A stretch of 21,426 nt of DNA from Bacteroidota bacterium (GCA_023415495.1 JAEZKK010000001.1:1-21426); one strand, 5' to 3'. Positions 1 through 10,072 are shown, counted from the first letter of the stretch. The notes: generated by a model from the sequence alone, not told the origin. Made by a program: numbers and translations.

Positions 1-111
1 TTCAACCATAAATGAAATAATTTACTTATCTTTGCAAATAGAAGGGAATGAGTTCGTTAATTCCAAACAAAATCACTTGATTTTCTAAAACTACATTATG
101 GTAGCTACCAT
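1..111. repeat. Terminal direct repeat, left copy
   Basis: This stretch is identical, base for base, to 21316-21426. It starts in plain intergenic sequence and ends exactly at the close of the first palindrome of the 23-bp array (98-111). A perfect overlap at contig ends is what a de Bruijn assembler leaves when it closes a circle, the overlap being the k-mer length. It could equally be a dispersed intergenic repeat that stopped the assembly at both sides. The sequence alone cannot decide. Confidence 0.97.
27..34 (+). promoter_or_regulatory. Putative -7 box (TATCTTTG) upstream of palindrome array A
   Basis: TATCTTTG matches the Bacteroidota -7 consensus TAnnTTTG and is followed by GC, as is common. 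No TTG lies at the expected -33 distance, where the sequence reads close to TTCAAC, so the promoter is only half supported. A copy lies at 21342-21349 in the right terminal repeat. If active, it would transcribe the palindrome array toward the hairpin at 375-415. Confidence 0.4.
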
Positions 112-180
112 AACGCTCGTGTGGTAGCTACCATAAGGGGCGTGTGGTAGGTACCATAATGCTCGTGTCATTGCTACCAT
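98..180. repeat. Palindrome array A: four sites at exact 23-bp spacing
   Basis: Ten-base cores begin at 100, 123, 146 and 169, an exact 23-bp period. The first two are perfect GGTAGCTACC palindromes, widening to ATGGTAGCTACCAT at the first copy. The third is GGTAGGTACC, with one central mismatch. The fourth, CATTGCTACC, keeps only the right half-site. The 13-base spacers are also related, reading ATAA, two variable bases, GC, two variable bases, then CGTGT or close to it. Perfect dyads without a loop suggest binding of a dimeric protein. A weak RNA hairpin of five pairs with a four-base loop is also possible. Spacers are too short for CRISPR. Confidence 0.9.
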
Positions 181-214
181 ACCAGTATTTAAATCAAAGA
201 AAAAAACTTTTAAG

Positions 215-256
215 TCAAATAAAAATTGAACGAAATCAAATAAAAATTCTACGAAA
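215..256. repeat. Two-copy 21-bp tandem repeat, A-rich
   Basis: Positions 215-235 and 236-256 are direct repeats that differ at only two of 21 positions (GA versus CT in the middle). Each begins TCAAATAAAAATT and ends ACGAAA. The 21-bp period equals two helical turns and would phase the A-tracts on one face of the DNA, as in intrinsically bent upstream elements. An eight-base inverted match (AATCAAAT at 234-241, ATTTGATT at 266-273) overlaps it. Confidence 0.8.
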
Positions 257-374
257 CTTGATTTAATTTGATTCTTTCTTGATATAATTTTGATTAAACT
301 AAGGATGTTTCCCTAAATAAGAGTAGAGCAGATATTATTCTATATTCATTTACATTTATCAATTATAAAAGATG

Positions 375-415
375 CCCATCTATCAAGTTTATTATAAATA
401 GATGGGTGTTTTGAT
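375..415 (+). terminator. Terminator-like hairpin
   Basis: CCCATCTAT (375-383) pairs perfectly with ATAGATGGG (398-406) across a 14-base loop. It is followed by TGTTTTGATTT, a loose U-tract. It lies between palindrome array A and the promoter of the giant gene, so it could end transcription entering from the left (array A, or the DUF4294 gene if the contig is circular). The large loop and interrupted U-tract make it a moderate rather than strong terminator. Confidence 0.55.
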
Positions 416-503
416 TTAGTTAAAACATTTCTTAAGGTAATGAATTATATTTTTATTAATGAGGTAAATAGAATTCATATTATGCTAAAACGAGATAATA
501 GAC

Positions 504-534
504 TTGTGCAAGTCTGTATAAATGATTACCTTTG
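504..534 (+). promoter_or_regulatory. Bacteroidota-type promoter of the giant surface protein gene
   Basis: TTG at 504-506, a 20-base spacer and TACCTTTG at 527-534 match the -33 and -7 elements read by the primary sigma factor of Bacteroidota. Transcription would start about 541-545, leaving a 5' leader of roughly 65-70 bases before the ATG at 611. No Shine-Dalgarno sequence is seen before that ATG; the leader end is A/T-rich, as usual in this phylum. Confidence 0.75.
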
Positions 535-610
535 CAGTTAAAACTCTGTTATACAAAGAGTGATATTATATTGAATATTAATTAAATTATCAACTTAAAA
601 AACGTTTAAA

Positions 611-3600
611 ATGAAACGATTCTTATTTTATTTGATGGCAATTATTTTTGCCGTCCAGGGTTGGGCACAAGTGCCAGCAACCCTACCTTATAGTTGTGAT
701 TTCGAAACCCAAGCAGAGGTATCGGAATGGACTATAAGTAATTCAACTAGTACCAATAAATGGGTCTATGGGACTGCTGCAAATGGCGGAGTAATAACGA
801 ATAATTCATTATTTATATCAAATGATGGGACTTCATATTCTTATTCATTGACTTCAGCAGGGACTGTTACTGCAAGTAGAAGATTTATTTCTCAAGGTGC
901 AGTTAATTATCAACTTTCATTTGATTTAAATATTGGAGGAGAATCTTCCTCAGATTATTTAAAAATTTACGTATTACCAAAAGACTCTGTTTATAATGGA
1001 GCAGCTGGTACTTCATATCCTTTTTTTGCAGTTAGTGGTTTTACTAGTCCATACTTAGTTTCAAAAAATGGTACTAGTAATTTTTTAAACTTAATGCAAA
1101 ACAAAGTTTATCTCTCTATCCCAAATACTATTATGGGAAATGCTGGAGACACAATGAAGCTTGTTTTTGTTTGGAAAAATGATGGATCTATTGGAACTCA
1201 ACCTCCTGCTGCAATTGACAATTTAAGTATTAACTATACTACATGTGATTCACCAACAGCTTTAGCTGTACCAAGTGCAACTATTACGTCTAATTCAGCA
1301 ATTGTAAGTTGGACAGCTTCTTCATCTAACTCTTCATTTACCTTAGAATACAAAAAAGCATCTCAAACTTGGACTCAAGCACAAACAATTCAAAATGCAA
1401 GTACTGGGTTAATGTTGACAAGCTTGGACCCTAATACTTTATACAATATTAGACTAAAAGCAGATTGTTTTGGAGTAGAGGGTATTTATGTGCTTTCAAA
1501 TTTTAAAACCTTATGTGGAAATATTACATCATATCCTTGGTTTGAAGGCTTTGAAAATACTTGGGCCCCGATTTCTGGATTAAGTAACGCTACAACTCCA
1601 ACAGATTGTTGGATAAATATTAATGGAGGAGCAAGTACTTCGTATCTATGGAGAAAATCTTCAACTTCAACAGTTCCATCATATGTAAGAACAGGAACTG
1701 GAGCCGCACAGTTATATGGAAATACTACTGGAATTATGGGAGATTATTTAATTACTCCAGTATTTACTTTATCTGGAAATGAAAAAATTAATTTCTGGGC
1801 AAAGGGTTATACTTCTACTACAAAATACAATGAGCCAATTTGGATTAAACTTTATAATGTAACTCAGAATGGAGATATTGCATCAAATGCTGATACAACC
1901 AAGTTCATTGATTTGGCATTTATAAATGATACTAACCAATCGACATGGAATAATTATGAGTACTCATTAAAAAATTATACTGGCAATTATCGAATTGTTT
2001 TTGCAAGATCAGGAGTTAGTAACGGATACTATTTCCAAATGGATGACTTAACTATTTCTCAAGAAGGAGTTTGTGCCAATCCATATAATATTAAAGCAAG
2101 CAATCCTCATTCTACAAGTGTAGATATTTCATTTACACCAGCAAAACCAACAGACAATTCATGGGTAATTTACTATAATAATGTGTCAACATCCGTGTGG
2201 GATTCTGCTTTATGTAATTCATCAACTAATTTTACATTAACAGGATTAAATCCAAATACAAAGTATGCATTTGCAATTAAAACAAATTGTTCATCAAACT
2301 TGTCAAATTTATCTCCAATACGTTATTTCCAAACAACTTGTTCTGAAATTTCGACCTTACCTTGGTCAGATTCTTTTGATAGTTATGGAACAGGAACAAC
2401 TGCATTTCCTGCATGTTGGTCTAAAAATACTACTTTAACTGGACCTTATGTGAATACTACAAATTTTTCATCTCCTGGTTCTTTCTATTTTTATTCAGCA
2501 ACAGCTAATACTCATATAATAGCTGCCACTCCTCCTTTTAGTTCAACAATTCCGATTAATACTCTTTCGGCTAAGTTTAAGTATAGAAATGCGAATATGA
2601 ATAATTTTATTTGCATAGGAGCTATGAGTGATCCAAGTGATGAAACTACATTTGTTTGTATTGATACTATAAGAGGTACTGTTGCAACAACATGGGAAGA
2701 TTTTCAAGTTAATTTTGACTCATATAATGGTAATGGAAATTATATTGCATTTAAATTAGTACATAATGGAATTACTCAAACAGGTTATATTGACGATTTA
2801 ATAATTGAAGAAATTCCAAATTGTCAAGCACCTACTGTTTTCTCAGCAAATAATGTAACTTCAAATACTATTGATATTGTATGGACACCTGCTGATGTAA
2901 ATCACAGTATGTGGTATTTATATTATAAAGAATCAACTGCAACAAATTACGATTCAGTATTAGTTTCAGCAACACCTCAACACCATTTATCTGGATTAAC
3001 CCCTAATACTACTTATGATTATTATTTAGTAACTTTCTGTGGCAATGAATATTCTCCAGCGTCATTCGCTGGTAGTTTTACAACAACATGTTTTGGTATA
3101 TCTTCATTCCCTCATTATGAAAGTTTTGATAATTGGGGAACAGGTACTGGCGTACTACCAAACTGCTGGATGAGAAATTCATCTATTGCAACAGCTCCAA
3201 ATATTAGTACAACAAACAACACCCCTCCAGGATCGTTATATTTCTTAACAGCTGCAGGAAATAGAACTGTAGCAATTATGGTTATTGATAGTGTAACTCC
3301 TATTAATACGTTAAGAGTAAAGTTCAATATGAGATATTCATCTGTCGCTCCTAAGTTACAAGTAGGAGTTATGACTGACCCTAATGATTTCAGTACTTTT
3401 GTCCCTGTAGGAACAAAGCAAATGTTAAATCAAGCTAATGTTTGGGAAGAAAAAGAAGTATTATTTGATAATTATACAGGAAATGGTCGTTTTATTGCTT
3501 TTGTTTCTTCTGAAACAGTAGCAAGTAACTTTTATATGGATGATTTAGTAGTTGACTATATTCCATTATGTAAAAAGCCAACTAATCTAACTGTAACAAA

Positions 3601-6600
3601 TATTGGAGTTAATGATGCTACTATTTCATGGACTGAAGGAAGTTTTGGAGATATTGCTTGGTTCCTATATTATAAAGGGATTAATGATACTGATTGGGAT
3701 TCTGTATATGTAAGTGGAACTCCATCTTATAATCTTAATAATTTGAATTCAGGTTCTCAATACGAGATTTATGTAAAAACAGATTGTGGATTTGATTATT
3801 CAGAACCAAGTTTACGCCCTTATGTATTTACAACTACTTGCGGAACAATTTCTGCATTCCCTTATTACGAACCTTTTGATAATTGGGGGACAGGAACAGG
3901 AAAATATCCAATGTGTTGGGCTAAAAATTCATCTACATATGCAAACCCATATATATCCACCACTTACAATTCAGCACCTGGAGCTTTATATTATACAACA
4001 ACTTCAACTAATTCAAGAGCAACTGCAATATTACCTCCAGTTGATAATTCAATAAATGTTAATACATTGATGGTTAAATTTAAAATGAATTATTCTTCAA
4101 CTTCTACTGCATTACCTATCCAAGTTGGAGTTATGACTGATACTTCCGATTGGACAACATTTACTCCTGTAGGTACTCTTCAAACAATTAGTGTTGCAAA
4201 TACTTGGGAAGATAAAATTGTAATGTTAGATTCATATACCGGAACTGGGAAGTACATTGCCTTATCAGGAGTTGCAGCAGCTACAAAGTATATTAGAATT
4301 GATGATCTTGAAGTTGATGTTATCCCATCATGCTCAAGACCTTCATCTATCACTTTATCAAATATTACAACTAATTCTGTTAATGTATCTTGGGTGCCAG
4401 ATTCTCCTTCGGATGTGAATTTCAAGATTTATTATAAAAAGTCTTTCGATAATAATTGGGACTCAGTAATGGTCTCTTCTACTTCAACTGTACTGACTAA
4501 TTTAGTTCATAGCACAAACTATGATATTGAAATTAGAACCCAGTGTTCAAATGGTAGTTACTCAGATGGATTAACAGAATCCTTTATGACTTCTTGTGGA
4601 GATATCACTTCTATCCCTTACTACGAATCATTCGATAATTGGGGAACAGGAACAGGGAAATATCCTAACTGTTGGACAAGAAATTCATCTGCATCTGGAG
4701 CTCCGTATGTAAATACTACGAGCTTTAGTGCTCCCGGATGTTTGTATTTTTATAGTGCGACAGGGAATAGAGCAACTGCGATTTTACCTGCTATAGATAT
4801 TAATATCCCAATTAATACTCTTAAGCTAAAATTCAAGATGCAATATACAACAATCTATGATGGGCTTCAAGTTGGAATAATGACTGACACTACAGATATT
4901 ACTACTTTTACACCTATAGGCTTAAAACAAAGTATTTCAGCTACTGGTATTTGGGAAGATAAAGAAGTATCATTCAATGATTATACTGGATTAGGTCGTT
5001 ATATAGCAATTATGAGTTATGATACTATCTCAACAAACTATAATAGAATTGACGATTTAGTTGTTGATTATATTCCTGCATGTGCTAATCCTACAGATTT
5101 ATTTGTTGATCATATCACAATTAATTCAGCAATCATTAGCTGGAAGAATGGTAATAATTATGATAATGCTTGGTGGTTCTATTATAAGGAGTCTACAGAT
5201 ACTGATTATGATTCAATTTATGTTACTACTAATCCATATACACTTCAATCATTAAATGTTGATACATATTACGATTATTATATTGTAACTGATTGTGGTG
5301 TGCAATTGTCAAGTCCTTCTGTTAAAGGTAAATTTAAAACAGCTTGTTTACCAATTACAAGTATTCCTTATACTGAAAGTTTTGATACTTATGGAACAGG
5401 AACAGGAAAATATCCATCTTGTTGGTATAGAATTTCACAATATTCAACCACTCCATATATTAATTCAACTAATTTCTCTTCTCCTGGCTCTCTTTATCTT
5501 TCAGGTAATAATGGAGCAGATGCTTATGCAATATTTGGACCTATTGATAATACAATTTCTTTAGATACTCTGATTTTGAAATTTAAATTGTATTATTCTT
5601 CAGCAGGATATGCAGAAGTTCAAGCAGGGGTAATGACAGATCCTTATGACTTTACTACATTTGTACCTGTTGGAAATATTCAAAAACATATTACTGCAGG
5701 TGTTTGGGAAGATAAAGAAGTTGCATTAGCATCATACCAAGGAACTGGAAGATATATTGCGATAAAATCAAATTCTCCAAGTACAGCTTCTGCTTATAAT
5801 TATTCTTATATTGATAATGTAGTATTAGATTATATTCCTGCTTGTGCAAAACCATCTAATTTACATATTGCTAATCTTACTTCAACAAGTGCTGAAATAG
5901 CCTGGACTAATGGAAATGTTGGAAACACTGCATGGAAACTATATTATAAACCAACAACAGCGATGGGATTTGATTCGGTTTCAATAACTACTCCTTCTCC
6001 TTATAATTTAACTGGACTTATTCCACAAACCGAATACCAGTACTATATGAGAACAGATTGTGGAACAGAAGTTTCTGATGCAACGATTGTACACAATTTT
6101 ACTACACCTTGTGCAGAAATAACAACACTACCTTGGGTTGAGACTTTTGAAACATATGGCTCGGGAACTACAGCTTATCCAACCTGTTGGTCTAAAATAA
6201 CTACATATTCTACTTATCCATATATAAGTACTTCTGGTTTCTCTGGAAATGGATTATATTTTTATGCTACTTCAAATACTTATAATATTGGAATCACACC
6301 TCCATTCGATTCTTCTTTGCCGATGAATACGCTTAGAGTTAATTTCAAATATAAGAATACAAATCTTTTAGATACATTGAAAGTTGGAGTTATGTCAAAT
6401 CCAAGCGATGAATCAACATGGGTTGAAATTGCAAGAGTGGGCGCATCAACTACAAGTACATGGTATGATTATGAAGTGAGATTTAATGATTATTCTGGTA
6501 CAGCAAATTATATTGCATTTAGATTAGATTATGATAATAGAACTACCTTAGGTTATTTAGATAATGTTGAAGTTTCTCTTATACCTAATTGCTCAGCACC

Positions 6601-9600
6601 TATCAGTATAATCGCTTCTAATTTCGATACAAATCAAGTTGATATCTCTTGGACTAATGGAGATGTAAATGACAATGCATGGTGGTTATATTATAAAACT
6701 AGTTCAAATTTATTCTATGATTCAGTTTATATTAATTCACCTTCTCCTTATACTCTAACTAATTTAACTCCATCAACAGAATACTCAATTTATATGAGAA
6801 CTGATTGTGGAACTAAATTATCAGAAGAATCGTTAGTTTCAAGTTTCTATACTGCTTGTCCATCAGTTTCTTCCTTCCCTTGGTCAGAAGGTTTTGATAA
6901 TTCGTGGATAAATACTCTTGGAGTAAGTAATGCTGAAACACCTAATAATTGTTGGGTAAATATTAATGCTGGAGCAAGTTTAACATATAAATGGAGAGCG
7001 ACTACGACATCTAATTATGTTAGAACAGGAACTGGTGCTGCACAATTATATGCTGCGAATAATGTTATGAGCGATTATCTATTTACACCTAAATTCAATT
7101 TCACAGGAAATGAAAGAATCCGTTTCTGGTATAAAGGATATCAAACAACTGCATTATATCCTGAAAATATTTGGATTAAGGCGTATAATGTTACAGCAAA
7201 TGGAGATATTGATAATGCATCTGATACTACTCTTTTAGTTACACTTGATTTCTTAACAGATACTAATTGTTATACATGGAAAGAATATGAGTTAGACTTA
7301 ACAAGTTTAGTTGGGGAGTATCGTTTAGCTTTCGTAAGAGATAGCAATAACAAGATTGGCTACTATTTCAATATCGATGATATGACAATAGATGCTCAAC
7401 CAAGTTGTAAGCGTCCAACTAATTTAACTGCTACAAATGTTCAACATACAACAGCTACTATTTCTTGGACAAGTCCATCTGCTACTCAAACTTCATGGAT
7501 ATTATATTATCAGGATGTAAATTCATCTACATATGATTCTGTGATTGTTAATAATGCTACTACTTATACACTAACAAATCTAAATAATGCAACTACTTAT
7601 GGTTATGTAATGGCAGCCCTATGTGGAACAGATATTTCTGAGCTTACAAATCCATTATTCTTTACCACACTATGTAGTCCTATAACTAATTTCCCATGGA
7701 TGGAGGGATTCGAAAATACATGGGTAAATGGTGTTGGAGTAAGTAATGATATGGTTCCTAATACTTGTTGGGTTAATATTAATGGTGGTGCAAGTACTAC
7801 ATATAAATGGAGAACGATTACTACTGCCGCTAATGTAAGAACTGGAACTGGAGCTGCTCAGCTTTATGCTACAAATCAAGCTATGGGGGATTATTTAATG
7901 ACTCCAATTATGACTTTTACAGGCAATGAACAATTAATATTCTGGGGTAAAGGTTATTCTTCTTCAACTAATTATCCAGAGAATATTTGGGTTAAGGCTT
8001 ATAATGTTACTCTTAATGGAGAGATTAATTCATATTCTGATACTACATTATTTACAAATGTTGCATTTATTAATGATACTAATCAATACACTTGGAAAGA
8101 GTATGAAATTCCACTTACTGGTTTAGTTGGAGATTATCGTTTGGTATTTGGAAGAGACAATAGTGTTGGATATTATTATCAAATTGATGATTTAATTGTA
8201 GATGTAATACCTGCATGTCCAAGACCAGTTTCAGTTACTACTTCTAATATCACTCAAACTTCTGTAGAGCTTTCTTGGACTCCTGGAAATGCATCAGATG
8301 CCGCATGGAAGATTTACTATAGAGTTTCAGGTCTAATGAATTGGGATTCTGTACTTGTTACAAGTAATCCTTATGTATTATCTGGTCTTTCAAATAGTTC
8401 TTCTTATGACATAGGAATTGCTACTGATTGCGGAACTGGAGCATTCTCAAATGTAAGAACAACTACATTTAGAACCCTATGTGGTGCAATTACTACTCTA
8501 CCATGGAGTGATAATTTTGATTCTTATGGAACAGGAACATCAGTATTCCCTATTTGTTGGACAAGAAATACAACTGTTACTGATAGACCTTATGTAAATA
8601 CTGCTGGAGCAAGTGCTCCAGGCTGTTTGTATTTCTATACAGCAACAGCAGGAACATATAATATTGCAGCAACACCTGCATTTGACCCTTCAATTAGTAT
8701 TTCAACTTTAAGAGCTACATTTAAGTATAAGAGTACTAATTCAGTTGACCAATTATTAGTTGGAATAATGACAGATCCAAGTGTTGAGTCTTCATTTGTT
8801 TCTATTGACACAATTACAGCTCCAAGCACTGGAGTATGGTATGACGATACTGTTTCATTCTCTACTTATACAGGTTCTGGACAATATATAGCATTTAGAC
8901 TAAATCATCCTGGATCTGCAACTTATGCGAGAATTGATGACTTAGTAGTTTCTTATGACTTTGTATGTAATGTTCCTACAGCATTAACTGTAACTAATAT
9001 TACTTCAACATCTGCTGATATTTCTTGGACTCCTGGAGGAAATGAAACAGCTTGGCAGATTAAACAAGGAAGCAGTGGAACACCAATAAATCTTACTAAC
9101 AACTCATATCAAGCCACAGGACTTACACCAAATACAAATTATACATATTATGTAAGAAGCGATTGTGGAAATAGTATGTATTCTTCTTGGTCTTCAGTAA
9201 CCTTCCTAATTCCTGCATTGCCAGTTGATCCACAAGTATCAACATCACCTGTAACAGTGTTTAATCATAATTCAGCAACCTTTACAGGTTCTTATACTGC
9301 TGGAACTGATGCAATAACTGCAATAGGATTTGATTATAAGTTAGCAACTGCAAGTACATGGACAAATACTCCGATTACTCCTGTTGCTTCACCATTTACC
9401 TTTAATGCTACTTCACTTACTCCAAACACTGCTTATCAGGTTAGAGCATTTGCAACAACAGCATCTGGTACATTCTATGGTGATACTTCAACATTTACTA
9501 CTAATCAATTATTGCCTCCAACAGTTGCTACTACTAATGTAGTTGTAAATAACGGAGCAAAAACTGCTACATTCCAAGGGACAACAGACCCAGGAACTGA

Positions 9601-10072
9601 AGCAATTATTGCAAGAGGATTTGAATACAAATATGATACATCTTCTTGGACAAATGCAATTGATTTAACTGCATCAGGTTCTACCTCAATATCAGCTACT
9701 GCAACAGGTTTAATAATTGCTAATTACCATGTTAGAGCTTATGCAGAAACAAATTCTGGTAAAACTTATGGAGATGTATTAGACTTTGTAATAACATCGA
9801 GCATTGATGATATTAATAAGGATAATCTAAATGTAAATCTATATCCTAACCCAGCTTCTAATAATACTACTTTAAGTATTAAGGGAGTAAATGGTAAGGT
9901 TAAAATATCTATTACAGATGTTCAAGGTCGCAGCATTTCTACAATTGAAAGAGAAAGTTCAAATGGAGAGGTTAAACATAGTATAAATCTTGAGGCTTAT
10001 GCTAAGGGAGTTTACTATATCCGTATCCAAAGCGAAAGCTCAATCAAAACTCAAAAACTTATTGTTCAATAG
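611..10072 (+). CDS. Giant multidomain T9SS-exported surface protein (jellyroll/FN3 repeats)
   Basis: A 3153-residue secreted protein. Residues 1-20 form a signal peptide ending near GWAQ. The body alternates eleven jellyroll modules of the choice-of-anchor J/MAM-like kind (first about 21-211, then starting near C302, C577, C827, C1077, C1329, C1579, C1834, C2083, C2355, C2624) with eleven fibronectin-III modules (starting near C212, C488, C738, C987, C1241, C1491, C1745, C1994, C2266, C2536, C2786). Two more FN3-like domains follow (about 2872 and 2969). Residues from about 3070 are a type A T9SS sorting domain with the LYPNP motif at 3077-3081, ending KLIVQ. Each module pair keeps conserved cysteines (CxxP, DCG or similar, TTC, CW), likely disulfides outside the cell. 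Expected location is the cell surface or medium. Adhesion or glycan or protein binding is plausible but unproven; no catalytic motif is recognised. It has its own promoter and terminator, so it is probably monocistronic. Confidence 0.93.
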   Translation: MKRFLFYLMAIIFAVQGWAQVPATLPYSCDFETQAEVSEWTISNSTSTNKWVYGTAANGGVITNNSLFISNDGTSYSYSLTSAGTVTASRRFISQGAVNYQLSFDLNIGGESSSDYLKIYVLPKDSVYNGAAGTSYPFFAVSGFTSPYLVSKNGTSNFLNLMQNKVYLSIPNTIMGNAGDTMKLVFVWKNDGSIGTQPPAAIDNLSINYTTCDSPTALAVPSATITSNSAIVSWTASSSNSSFTLEYKKASQTWTQAQTIQNASTGLMLTSLDPNTLYNIRLKADCFGVEGIYVLSNFKTLCGNITSYPWFEGFENTWAPISGLSNATTPTDCWININGGASTSYLWRKSSTSTVPSYVRTGTGAAQLYGNTTGIMGDYLITPVFTLSGNEKINFWAKGYTSTTKYNEPIWIKLYNVTQNGDIASNADTTKFIDLAFINDTNQSTWNNYEYSLKNYTGNYRIVFARSGVSNGYYFQMDDLTISQEGVCANPYNIKASNPHSTSVDISFTPAKPTDNSWVIYYNNVSTSVWDSALCNSSTNFTLTGLNPNTKYAFAIKTNCSSNLSNLSPIRYFQTTCSEISTLPWSDSFDSYGTGTTAFPACWSKNTTLTGPYVNTTNFSSPGSFYFYSATANTHIIAATPPFSSTIPINTLSAKFKYRNANMNNFICIGAMSDPSDETTFVCIDTIRGTVATTWEDFQVNFDSYNGNGNYIAFKLVHNGITQTGYIDDLIIEEIPNCQAPTVFSANNVTSNTIDIVWTPADVNHSMWYLYYKESTATNYDSVLVSATPQHHLSGLTPNTTYDYYLVTFCGNEYSPASFAGSFTTTCFGISSFPHYESFDNWGTGTGVLPNCWMRNSSIATAPNISTTNNTPPGSLYFLTAAGNRTVAIMVIDSVTPINTLRVKFNMRYSSVAPKLQVGVMTDPNDFSTFVPVGTKQMLNQANVWEEKEVLFDNYTGNGRFIAFVSSETVASNFYMDDLVVDYIPLCKKPTNLTVTNIGVNDATISWTEGSFGDIAWFLYYKGINDTDWDSVYVSGTPSYNLNNLNSGSQYEIYVKTDCGFDYSEPSLRPYVFTTTCGTISAFPYYEPFDNWGTGTGKYPMCWAKNSSTYANPYISTTYNSAPGALYYTTTSTNSRATAILPPVDNSINVNTLMVKFKMNYSSTSTALPIQVGVMTDTSDWTTFTPVGTLQTISVANTWEDKIVMLDSYTGTGKYIALSGVAAATKYIRIDDLEVDVIPSCSRPSSITLSNITTNSVNVSWVPDSPSDVNFKIYYKKSFDNNWDSVMVSSTSTVLTNLVHSTNYDIEIRTQCSNGSYSDGLTESFMTSCGDITSIPYYESFDNWGTGTGKYPNCWTRNSSASGAPYVNTTSFSAPGCLYFYSATGNRATAILPAIDINIPINTLKLKFKMQYTTIYDGLQVGIMTDTTDITTFTPIGLKQSISATGIWEDKEVSFNDYTGLGRYIAIMSYDTISTNYNRIDDLVVDYIPACANPTDLFVDHITINSAIISWKNGNNYDNAWWFYYKESTDTDYDSIYVTTNPYTLQSLNVDTYYDYYIVTDCGVQLSSPSVKGKFKTACLPITSIPYTESFDTYGTGTGKYPSCWYRISQYSTTPYINSTNFSSPGSLYLSGNNGADAYAIFGPIDNTISLDTLILKFKLYYSSAGYAEVQAGVMTDPYDFTTFVPVGNIQKHITAGVWEDKEVALASYQGTGRYIAIKSNSPSTASAYNYSYIDNVVLDYIPACAKPSNLHIANLTSTSAEIAWTNGNVGNTAWKLYYKPTTAMGFDSVSITTPSPYNLTGLIPQTEYQYYMRTDCGTEVSDATIVHNFTTPCAEITTLPWVETFETYGSGTTAYPTCWSKITTYSTYPYISTSGFSGNGLYFYATSNTYNIGITPPFDSSLPMNTLRVNFKYKNTNLLDTLKVGVMSNPSDESTWVEIARVGASTTSTWYDYEVRFNDYSGTANYIAFRLDYDNRTTLGYLDNVEVSLIPNCSAPISIIASNFDTNQVDISWTNGDVNDNAWWLYYKTSSNLFYDSVYINSPSPYTLTNLTPSTEYSIYMRTDCGTKLSEESLVSSFYTACPSVSSFPWSEGFDNSWINTLGVSNAETPNNCWVNINAGASLTYKWRATTTSNYVRTGTGAAQLYAANNVMSDYLFTPKFNFTGNERIRFWYKGYQTTALYPENIWIKAYNVTANGDIDNASDTTLLVTLDFLTDTNCYTWKEYELDLTSLVGEYRLAFVRDSNNKIGYYFNIDDMTIDAQPSCKRPTNLTATNVQHTTATISWTSPSATQTSWILYYQDVNSSTYDSVIVNNATTYTLTNLNNATTYGYVMAALCGTDISELTNPLFFTTLCSPITNFPWMEGFENTWVNGVGVSNDMVPNTCWVNINGGASTTYKWRTITTAANVRTGTGAAQLYATNQAMGDYLMTPIMTFTGNEQLIFWGKGYSSSTNYPENIWVKAYNVTLNGEINSYSDTTLFTNVAFINDTNQYTWKEYEIPLTGLVGDYRLVFGRDNSVGYYYQIDDLIVDVIPACPRPVSVTTSNITQTSVELSWTPGNASDAAWKIYYRVSGLMNWDSVLVTSNPYVLSGLSNSSSYDIGIATDCGTGAFSNVRTTTFRTLCGAITTLPWSDNFDSYGTGTSVFPICWTRNTTVTDRPYVNTAGASAPGCLYFYTATAGTYNIAATPAFDPSISISTLRATFKYKSTNSVDQLLVGIMTDPSVESSFVSIDTITAPSTGVWYDDTVSFSTYTGSGQYIAFRLNHPGSATYARIDDLVVSYDFVCNVPTALTVTNITSTSADISWTPGGNETAWQIKQGSSGTPINLTNNSYQATGLTPNTNYTYYVRSDCGNSMYSSWSSVTFLIPALPVDPQVSTSPVTVFNHNSATFTGSYTAGTDAITAIGFDYKLATASTWTNTPITPVASPFTFNATSLTPNTAYQVRAFATTASGTFYGDTSTFTTNQLLPPTVATTNVVVNNGAKTATFQGTTDPGTEAIIARGFEYKYDTSSWTNAIDLTASGSTSISATATGLIIANYHVRAYAETNSGKTYGDVLDFVITSSIDDINKDNLNVNLYPNPASNNTTLSIKGVNGKVKISITDVQGRSISTIERESSNGEVKHSINLEAYAKGVYYIRIQSESSIKTQKLIVQ

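Larger units (their letters stand above)
1..610. other. Long intergenic region upstream of the giant surface protein
   Basis: No convincing gene is seen in these 610 bases. In order the region holds a -7-like TATCTTTG box (27-34), a ten-codon ORF starting at ATG 48, the four-copy palindrome array (98-180), an A-rich 21-bp tandem repeat (215-256), a terminator-like hairpin (375-415) and a good Bacteroidota promoter (504-534). Nothing further is recognised between about 275 and 370 or between 420 and 500. If the contig is circular, this region continues leftward into the 3' flank of the DUF4294 gene. Confidence 0.7.

Noticed and set aside
98..180. CRISPR array
   Set aside because: Repeats are 10-14 bases, spacers are 13 bases and similar to each other, only four copies exist, and no cas gene is present.
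3115..5564. Several short ORFs of 64-89 residues inside the giant gene on both strands
   Set aside because: They recur at equivalent points of the repeated modules, so they are frame shadows of the repeats, not genes.
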